Source: Odobenus rosmarus divergens
Lineage: Eukaryota; Chordata; Mammalia; Carnivora; Odobenidae
NCBI RefSeq assembly: GCF_000321225.1
Contig: NW_004452171.1
Location: forward strand, 168,837-232,836
Direction of reading: 5' to 3'
DNA length: 64,000 bases
Shown here piece by piece: positions 57,196 through 64,000 of this stretch; position 1 is the stretch's first letter; every line of letters starts with the position of its first letter. Under the pieces are notes generated by a model. The model was not told the origin of the DNA and made no database searches. It worked only from the letters and a program-made list of their open reading frames with translations. The translations under genes were made by a program, and so were the position numbers.

Positions 57196-58534
57196 ACAAA
57201 CATCAAACAAACAAAAACACACTATATAACACTTAGCATAAATGTAAAGAAATGTCTTCTCAAAAGAGCTTGCTCAGTCTTCCTAAAGGCTTGTTCTCCT
57301 ATTTCATTTAAAAAGGGAAAAATTTCCAATCTCACTCTGCTTTCATAATGATTACATCTTTCAAGTTGTCTACGGAAATGAGAAGCCTTCCTAAAACTCT
57401 CAGACCACGAATGTCAAACTTGGATTTCAAATTCGTAAATTCCCAGGTGTTTGGGAAATTGTCAAAGGGCAAAACTAACTCTGGAGTTTCAGGAATAGAC
57501 AAAGTAGTTAATGAATAAATTGAATAATAGGCAAATATTCTTATACCTCATAGAAATTCCTATTAAAAATTCCTCATGGAGATACCTACTACTTAATCAT
57601 GTCATATTCTTTAATGGATTTCTACAAATAGGTGACCAATAGAAGCCACGAATCCTTAACATTCATTCATGTATTTATTCATTGATTCAACAAACATCTA
57701 CTATGCTTGTTTGTTTTTAAGGGAAAAGGAAAAACCAATGGATAAAAGAGATAATATTAAAGAAAGCAATAAACACTACTGGGAAATTTTTACAAAACTG
57801 AATTGGATGAATGTCTCTGGAAAAATCAGGATGGAATGGAACAGAGGAGATGAAGAAGGATTTATACCAGAGAAGTGGAAAGATAGTTCTCTACTAAAAT
57901 GCAAAAACAAACAAACAAAAATGAAAGAAAACAGGGGAGGTAAATATGCATATTTGCATGTTTTTATTAGGCTTGTTGTTGTTTCCAAAAAGCTACAACA
58001 CAAAAGTCTATACAGAAACTCGGTAAGGAATTAACAGACCCATGTGAACAAAGAGGCAGAAAGGTATTTTGTCACAAGGTCAAAGGGGAGCTGGGAAATC
58101 AGGTATAATTTTATGATGATCAAACTAAAACATTTGGGGGAAAATGGGCACATGAATCTTGTGGCCTAATTTTGAATCTAACTTTAAATGAGTTAATTCT
58201 TCAAAAAATACTAATAAGGCACTTAGGTGAATAAAAACATAATAAAGTCAGTGAAAACAAAAACTTAAATGTAAGTCCAAAGAAAGGAGGGAAAGCTCAC
58301 ACAACATCTACAAGTAAACCAGTGACAAGAATAATGAAAAGAATAAGACAAGAAGAAAGCCATTTTGTACAACAGAAAATATTACTAAAAATTGATAGGC
58401 ATAAGAGGTTTATCAGGTTATTTGAGTAAGATGCTGGTTAAGGTTGAAATTATTGAAAATAACCTTGATAAGTGTAAAACCTGGTATCAACAAACGTCGA
58501 GGGACTACATAATATATATTTTTCTGCCAACTCC
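57196..58534. other. 1.3 kb noncoding stretch
   Basis: The 121-codon frame at 57669-58034 is lysine/asparagine-rich because of AT-rich DNA and has no recognised domain. A possible L2 terminus scrap ('attcattgattcaacaaaca') is at 57670-57710. Confidence 0.4.
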
Positions 58535-58715
58535 ATTTTTCATTTAAGCTTCACATCAATGTGAAGGCACTTATGTTGTAGGCACTGACATTAATGTTAC
58601 CTGCATTTCATAGATGAGGAAACATATAGCACAGAGAGTTAATCGTTAATTAACTTACCAAAACGTATATAGTTATTAAGTGACAAAGCTAGGACTTTCA
58701 ACTCTAAAACCTCCA
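58535..58715 (-). mobile_element. MIR SINE relic
   Basis: 'atttcatagatgaggaaaca', 'agcacagagagttaatcgtt', 'taacttaccaaaacgtatat' and 'aagtgacaaagctaggactt' are an easily read reverse complement of MIR. A SINE inserted at its right end. Confidence 0.72.
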
Positions 58716-58719
58716 AAAC

Positions 58720-58939
58720 AGGGGTGCCTGGGTGGCTCAGATGGTTAAGCGTCTGCCTTGGGCTCAGGTCATGATCCCAGGGACACGGGATGGAGCCCCA
58801 CGTCCGGCTCCTGCCTCAGCAGGGAGCCTGCTTCTCCCTCTCCCTCTGCCTCTCCCACTGCTCATGCTCTCTCTCTCTCTCTCTCTCTCTGTATCTCTGT
58901 GTCTCAAATGAATAAATAAAATCTTTAAAAAAATAAAAA
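58720..58939 (+). mobile_element. Carnivore SINEC with (CT)n
   Basis: 'ggggtgcctgggtggctcag', 'gggatggagcccc', a long (CT)n at about 58868-58890, (AATAA)n tail. Perfect TSD 'taaaacctccaaaac' (58705-58719 and 58940-58954). Confidence 0.97.
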
Positions 58940-58954
58940 TAAAACCTCCAAAAC

Positions 58955-60569
58955 TTATGTTATCCTCTGAGTAAACACTCCCTACTCCACCTGTCCCAAC
59001 AAAAATTTCTATTATCTTCGATGCCAGTGACCATCACAACTAAAATTTTATGCATGCCCTTTTTCTTTTGTATTGTATATTACTTAATTACATTACATAC
59101 ATCATATATAAATAGTGTCATACTTTGTGGGTGTAGTTGCGTGTTAGCAGTGTATTCTAACATTTCCCAATATCAGTGTTTGTCAACAAAAGGGGGCTAT
59201 CTAATATTAATTGTAGAAAATGTGTTGCGAGCACGTGTGTTACTGGCTAGGACATGTTAACTTTATCAGACAGAAATCTCCAAGAAATTATTTATCTCTG
59301 CAGAACTTAACTATTACATGGATGAAAAGCAGAAAGAGGCATTCAGCACCGAAATAGAAATCTCTAAGTCACTTTTAAATATGTAAGAACTTTCAGAGAA
59401 CAAGTCAAATGGATGCTTAGCTCACATCCCTATGCCAAATTTCTCAGCTGTTCATTTGCACTGGGTCCCATTATTGCTGTCCCTCTCAGCATGACCAGTA
59501 GTAGAATGAGTTTAAATGGAATCTGATAAAAACTAAGTAATTATATTGGAAAATGAGTTCTACACCATTTGATGAAAATTCCCATTTTAGTAATAAACAA
59601 AGACATAGGTTAAAATTCCCAACTCTAAAACATAGGAGGGCAATATAAGTTGTTTTCTGCTGTGTGCTAAAATGAACACTTTTTTGTACTAAAAAAATAG
59701 AAATAGCTAAGCTTTTAGTTCAGACATGTAGGGGTTCATTCTTACCAGGTCTATGATTTCAATTAGCAATACTAATAATAACAATAATAATAACTGTAAT
59801 AATAACAATAATAATAATTGTATCTGTCTAATATTAATTTTGTGTACTGACTGTGGGTCAGGCCTTGAACTCCACTCTCCAAATGCATGGTCCTTTGGTG
59901 TTCATGGCTTTCAGTTCTCCTAATAGTTGAAAGAGACACATACTATTTTCAGTTTTAAAGCAAAGAAACACAAAAATAGGGCATCCAAAATAAATTAGAC
60001 TTAAATTGAGGAAGTTAGTGGAATTGAGGGTCAAGTCCACCAAAACCTAAGCTTATGACTTTAATCATGCCTTCTATTTTCTCCTCACCTACTAAGGAGT
60101 TTATAATCCTGACATATTAGAAACAGCCTTTCCAAGAAATGGGGCCGGGGATGGTTCGTCCATCTTGCCATCATTCATCTGATACAATCTAGTCAAGAAA
60201 TTAAAAGCCCTGGTGAGAAGCACTACATACGAGGGGTCACAATTCAAAGGAAAGGACACTGGTTTCATCCTGTGATCAGCAGGTCGAGGTTCTATGATTC
60301 AGTGTGCAATAAGCCCGTTGCATATACCCTTGCAAAATTAACAGTGCACGTATGTCATATGTATGTGCACCTCTGTGTGTGTGTGTGTCGAGCAGGGCAA
60401 GGGACTTCTTTTTCTTCTTCTTCCCGCCCCCCCCCCCTTCTTTCCCTCTTTCTTTTCTCCAGGCAAGAGTTTGATGCCAAGCCTATTTACAAAGTTCAGC
60501 TTTGGGGTCATGAGAATTTTGCTGTACACAACGGACAGTTTTATGTTCCTGAGACTCACAGAGCTTTTA
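58955..60569. other. 1.6 kb noncoding stretch with simple repeats
   Basis: (AATAAT)n-type repeat at 59769-59818, a (GT)n run at about 60373-60389 and a C run at 60427-60437. A faint MIR-like part at about 59835-60050 is uncertain. No gene. Confidence 0.45.
59769..59818. repeat. (AAT)n-type microsatellite
   Basis: Interrupted units of AATAAT and AACAAT. Confidence 0.88.
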
Positions 60570-60648
60570 TGCTAAACCAGACAAAGACCCCATCAAAAAG
60601 GAGAATTACAGACCAATATCCTTGATGAACATGGATGCAAAAATTCTC
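60570..60648 (+). mobile_element. Short L1 ORF2 scrap
   Basis: 'aaccagacaaagaccccatc', 'aaaaaggagaattacagacc', 'aatatccttgatgaacatgg' and 'atgcaaaaattctc' encode, after a frame change, the start of the L1 reverse-transcriptase region (ENYRPISLMNMDAKIL). Only about 75 bases are present, with neither upstream nor downstream L1 sequence recognised next to it. No activity possible. Confidence 0.8.
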
Positions 60649-61799
60649 TTCCTTCCCTTTCTTTTGTGCCATGTATCTTAACCTCTTCTTCCTGAGCTGC
60701 CCCAACTATTGTTCAGAATCAGAAAGTGAAGTCCGGACACACACAGCTAGAAATTCAGCTTATTACCTGAGTTTTCCTGCAGAAACCCACTTGACAATAT
60801 TTTGGTGCATTTTACGGCAATGGGACCTATTCAGTTCATTCGATCGCAGTCTCCTTTTGAGCTAGCTAGATCTCTGGAGGGAAATCTAGGAGTTTTGGAG
60901 AGATGCATCTCTTCTGAGGTTTTCCTGCAATCACACGAAGAAAGTAATGAAGGGGGATCACTCCAAAGTCTTAATATGATTATCCTCCTTGCTTTCTGAC
61001 ATAGTTCATACACACATCAGTAAATTTGTGCTTTCGATCGATGACCTTAAAAATAAATAAATAAAGCAATCCCCCTGGAAAGAATGCTCTATACAGGACC
61101 AGAATCCAGAAAAAGCCTTTCTTAACTAGAGGTCAAAAACAGTCCAGGCCACAATTTCTGGCTGTGGATGTACTGTATTCTTGGGCAATTAAAGACTTCA
61201 GGGTACCAACTTGCTTTCAGTAGCAAAAACAAGAAAAAAAATATAGACAATCTTCAAGGTACAAACAAGCTGTTTTGAATTTGCTTTTATGTCAGCTGTT
61301 GGGAACTTGGAACACATTTTTCCCCATGGAAACAATGATATAAATTGTGGTTACGTTCTTAAGATGGTCAACAAAAAGTCTGTTTAGCTAATAATGTATT
61401 TGAAATACAGCACTAATGGCATTGACCCCATATCCGGGTCTTGGTGGCAAAGGGCCAGGGGGAAACAGTGGATGAAGGAAGTTTGGAAAATAGATTTCTC
61501 CCCCTTTAAATAAGATCTGATATCAAATCATCTGTAGATATTGCAAAATGGCATTTGCTGGTGGCTTATTCTTTTAAAAAAAGAACATGTTTGTGTGTTT
61601 TGGAGTTTTGAAAAAGAAGAAAACTTAGCATTGGCATAAAATCACAAATAAGGAATGACCACTATTAACATGTGATGAATAAATGCAGAAGCTGTTTGCA
61701 ACTGAAAGGCACAGTACGAATTATTTGTCTGTCTACCTGGGAAAAACTCTGCAAAGACATAAATACAGTTTTTATTTGTGCAGGCTATTTTCTGCTAAA
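60649..61799. other. Noncoding stretch
   Basis: Nothing confidently recognised. Confidence 0.4.
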
Positions 61800-62020
61800 A
61801 TAATCATCTGGAATACCTGTATGCTTTTCGTGAGATAAATGGTTCAAATTGTACTTGCTGGGACACAGGATCTGCTATGTAAGCCCTGCGAAGGGTATTG
61901 CCAATGACCCTCGAGAAAGGTGCCTCTACTTTACATTCTCATCAGAAGTGTGCGCAAGTAGCTGTGCAAAGATTTTGAAATAGTTTTGTCCATCTTTGGC
62001 ATCATTTCGTTTTCCTTCCT
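61800..62020 (-). mobile_element. Possible old L1 ORF2 relic
   Basis: 'gtacttgctgggacacagga', 'gggtattgccaatgaccctc' and 'actttacattctcatcagaa' resemble the antisense of the late ORF2 part of old L1s (normally TTGCTGGGTCAAAGG...ATTGCCAAATTGCC...TTTACACTCCCACCAGCA). Diverged. Confidence 0.5.
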
Positions 62021-62526
62021 GTGCTCTTTCTAAGCCCATCCTTGTTGGTTGCTGTTTCCGTGTTTCTTCGACTCAAAAAGTGCCGGTGCCTCATCCACTG
62101 TAAACTTCTCCCGATTACTCATCCTATTGCATTCTTACTTAGAAAACGTTCTTTATCCAAATTACCACCGGATCTCCAAAAATTGCACCTGCACATCCGT
62201 GAAAAGCTTCCCGTAGGTGGATCTGCAGAACTGGAAAAGATTGGTTTTAAGAATGAACGCAGGTCTTGAGGAGCAAATGTTTTCCACAGTGTGCCCCAAT
62301 TCAAAGTGTACGAGAAGGACAATTTCAAAGAACGGCTAAAATACTGGATTCCTAAATTCATGGTGGCTGGAGATGATGAAAATTACACTTATCAAAGCAT
62401 TATCAATAGTCTAAGAAATAGCTATATATTTTGACTTAGATAGTCCATTTCCAAGACGTAATCAGAGATCTGATCACAGATTTAAGTAAAAGGGGTTCAT
62501 CAGGGTTGTTTAAATACAGATAAATA
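62021..62526. other. Noncoding stretch
   Basis: An 82-codon frame at 62021-62269 has no recognised domain. Nothing else seen. Confidence 0.4.
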
Positions 62527-62708
62527 GGGCACCTGGGTGGCTCAGTTGGTTAAACGTCTGCCTTTGGCTCAGGTCATGACCCCAGAGTCCTGGGATCCAG
62601 CCTCGTGTCCAGCCTGTTTTTCCCCCTGCCCCTTCCCTTCTCCCTCCCTCTGCTTGTCATGCTCTCTCTCTCTCTCTCAAATAAATAAACAAAATCTTTC
62701 AAAAAAAA
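62527..62708 (+). mobile_element. Carnivore SINEC, shortened body
   Basis: 'gggcacctgggtggctcag', 'gggatccagcctcg' (altered B box), then directly 'cagcctgtttttccccctgc', so part of the middle is missing. Tail '(aaata)n caaaatctttc'. No clear TSD; the similar words 'aaatacagataaat' and 'aaatcctcataaat' on the two sides may be a diverged one. Confidence 0.93.
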
Positions 62709-63839
62709 GTTCAAATCCTCATAAATTTGTTAAAATTGGATTCCCAGATCAATCAATCAATCAAACTGCAGATACTAGTCATTCTGATATTGATCATAAA
62801 TAGCAATTCCACCTTTCTTTTACACAGCTCTCAAAGCCTGCATTGGGAAGTTTGTTTTTACTAATGAGTTCTTACAGTCAAACGTCAACAATAAACTCTC
62901 TGAGCCTCTATTTATGAATTTTTGTGCCTGGAAAACAAGATGCTGCGGAAAAACACACATTCAAATAGCGTCCCTGGATCCTCAAAAAAACAACAGCCCT
63001 CTTTTTTTGCCTCTGTCTCTCCTCATCTTCAATAATGCAGGTGCTTGCTTCTTTTTCCCATCCCTATTGCCTAGAATAAAAATAAATACATAAAGACACA
63101 TACAGTCTCCTTGTCATTGCCATGCTCAGCAACAAGCATTTCAACTGGGGTTTACGAGGCAATAAATTATTGTTCCCTGTCCTGGCAAGTAGCTTTTCTG
63201 AAAGGCCACATCCGGTCTTTGGGACACTAGCTTTTATTATGCATTTCATATTGAAACAAAGGTCAAATTAATTGACCTTATCTATGTGAAGAACCAGCTG
63301 GTTGCCTAGAGAAATAAAATCTTTTACAGAGACTTTAGGGACAAGGAAACAACAGGAAAACTCAATCCAATTGCAGCTGGAATCTGCAATTAGAAAGAGA
63401 GTAAATTTGGGGGAATTTAATTTTTAAAGGATCGGTTAAGAGTCAACAATTACATTTTCTCTAAGAAACAATAGAGCCAAGGAGGCTCCAAATGTCATCT
63501 GCATCTACACATAATATTTCCCAAATTTCTTCTCATATAAGTACATTCGAGGGAAGGAGGCAGAGAAGTGATAAACTTTCCATTCTGTGGACCCTAAGGA
63601 CAAATCCTGCAACCCTTTCTATGCAGCTAACCAGATTCATTCAGCGTCCGAAAGAAATCATTTTCTATCTAAAAGAATTAAAGTACGAGTATATTTTTAT
63701 TTTCCCCAAAGAAAAACAAAATCGATACTCTATGCCCTCTGAATCTCCTGTTATTATCTGTACCAGCCCAGAGACTGAAAATGTTAATGTAGAGACCAAA
63801 TAGAAGAGGAGGCTAATTTATTTTTCTACAATATCTGTT
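62709..63839. other. 1.1 kb noncoding stretch
   Basis: A 103-codon frame at 63492-63803 has no family resemblance. No repeat recognised. Confidence 0.4.
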
Positions 63840-63960
63840 CCTCCATTTTCTCATCTGGTAAATGGGATGTTAATTCTTGCATCTCATAATGTTTGGGAAA
63901 ATCAAAACAGCCAGTGTAAATAAATATCTCAGCACTTAGGGTCTGGCAATAAGAAATAAA
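63840..63960 (+). mobile_element. MIR SINE relic
   Basis: 'cctccattttctcatctggt', 'aaatgggatgttaattcttg', 'gcatctcataatgtttggga' and 'cttagggtctggcaataaga' follow the forward MIR order to its end. Confidence 0.65.
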
Positions 63961-64000
63961 CCTGTTAGTTTTTAGTGTTACTTTTAAAAAGAGGTCCAAT

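Overview
This 64 kb window is AT-rich mammalian nuclear DNA, most likely from a non-canid caniform carnivore (bear, seal or mustelid type). The main evidence is at least 18 copies of the tRNA-derived carnivore SINE (SINEC). Their head carries the 'gcctgggtggctcag' A-box region and a B box of the form 'gggatcgagcccc'. The body is CT-rich and the tail is (AAATA)n ending in AAATCTTT plus poly(A). The dog-type variant of this head ('ggtggcgcagcggtttggcgcc') is not seen. L1 3'-UTR fragments of the carnivore type with a G-rich polypurine tract support the same placement. The inference rests on remembered family consensus sequences, not on a database search.

I find no functional protein-coding gene, exon, tRNA, rRNA or CRISPR array. 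The longest ATG-initiated ORFs are about 120-140 codons. They are scattered over both strands and match no family I know; many are translations of SINEs or L1s. The window reads as a gene desert or the inside of a very large intron.

Layout. 1-95: 5' end of a minus-strand L1 whose body lies to the left of the window. 0.66-8.4 kb: MIR, MER5-type and L2 relics, one SINE, and an L1 3' end split by a TATC microsatellite. 12.9-14.2 kb: an old L1 carrying two nested SINEs. 14.6-17.1 kb: SINE, MIR and L2 relics. 18.0-18.2 kb: a 50-N assembly gap. It is bordered on the left by a 34-base exact copy of a segment 1.5 kb upstream and on the right by two large palindromes. 21-22.1 kb: small L1 fragments and a perfect 20-bp-arm palindrome. 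25-33.4 kb: six SINEs, MIR and MER5A. 37.5-38.4 kb: an MLT1-type LTR interrupted by a 5'-truncated RPS3 processed pseudogene, apparently with a twin-priming inversion. 38.7-50 kb: L2, SINEs, a young-looking L1 3' end, a possible ERV LTR, MIR and a MER20-like DNA transposon. 51.4-53.5 kb: a second MER20-like copy and a degraded L1-lineage block with a nested SINE. 53.9-64 kb: MIRs, an L1M-type 3' UTR, three SINEs and L1 scraps.

The window therefore records layered retrotransposition: old MIR, L2, MER and MLT1 relics, then L1M elements, then SINEC and young L1 insertions with readable target-site duplications (TSDs). I did not find a convincing undescribed biological system. The points most worth a second look are the suspicious duplication at the assembly gap, the rearranged RPS3 retrocopy, the palindromes, and the possible minus-strand L1 continuing off the left edge.
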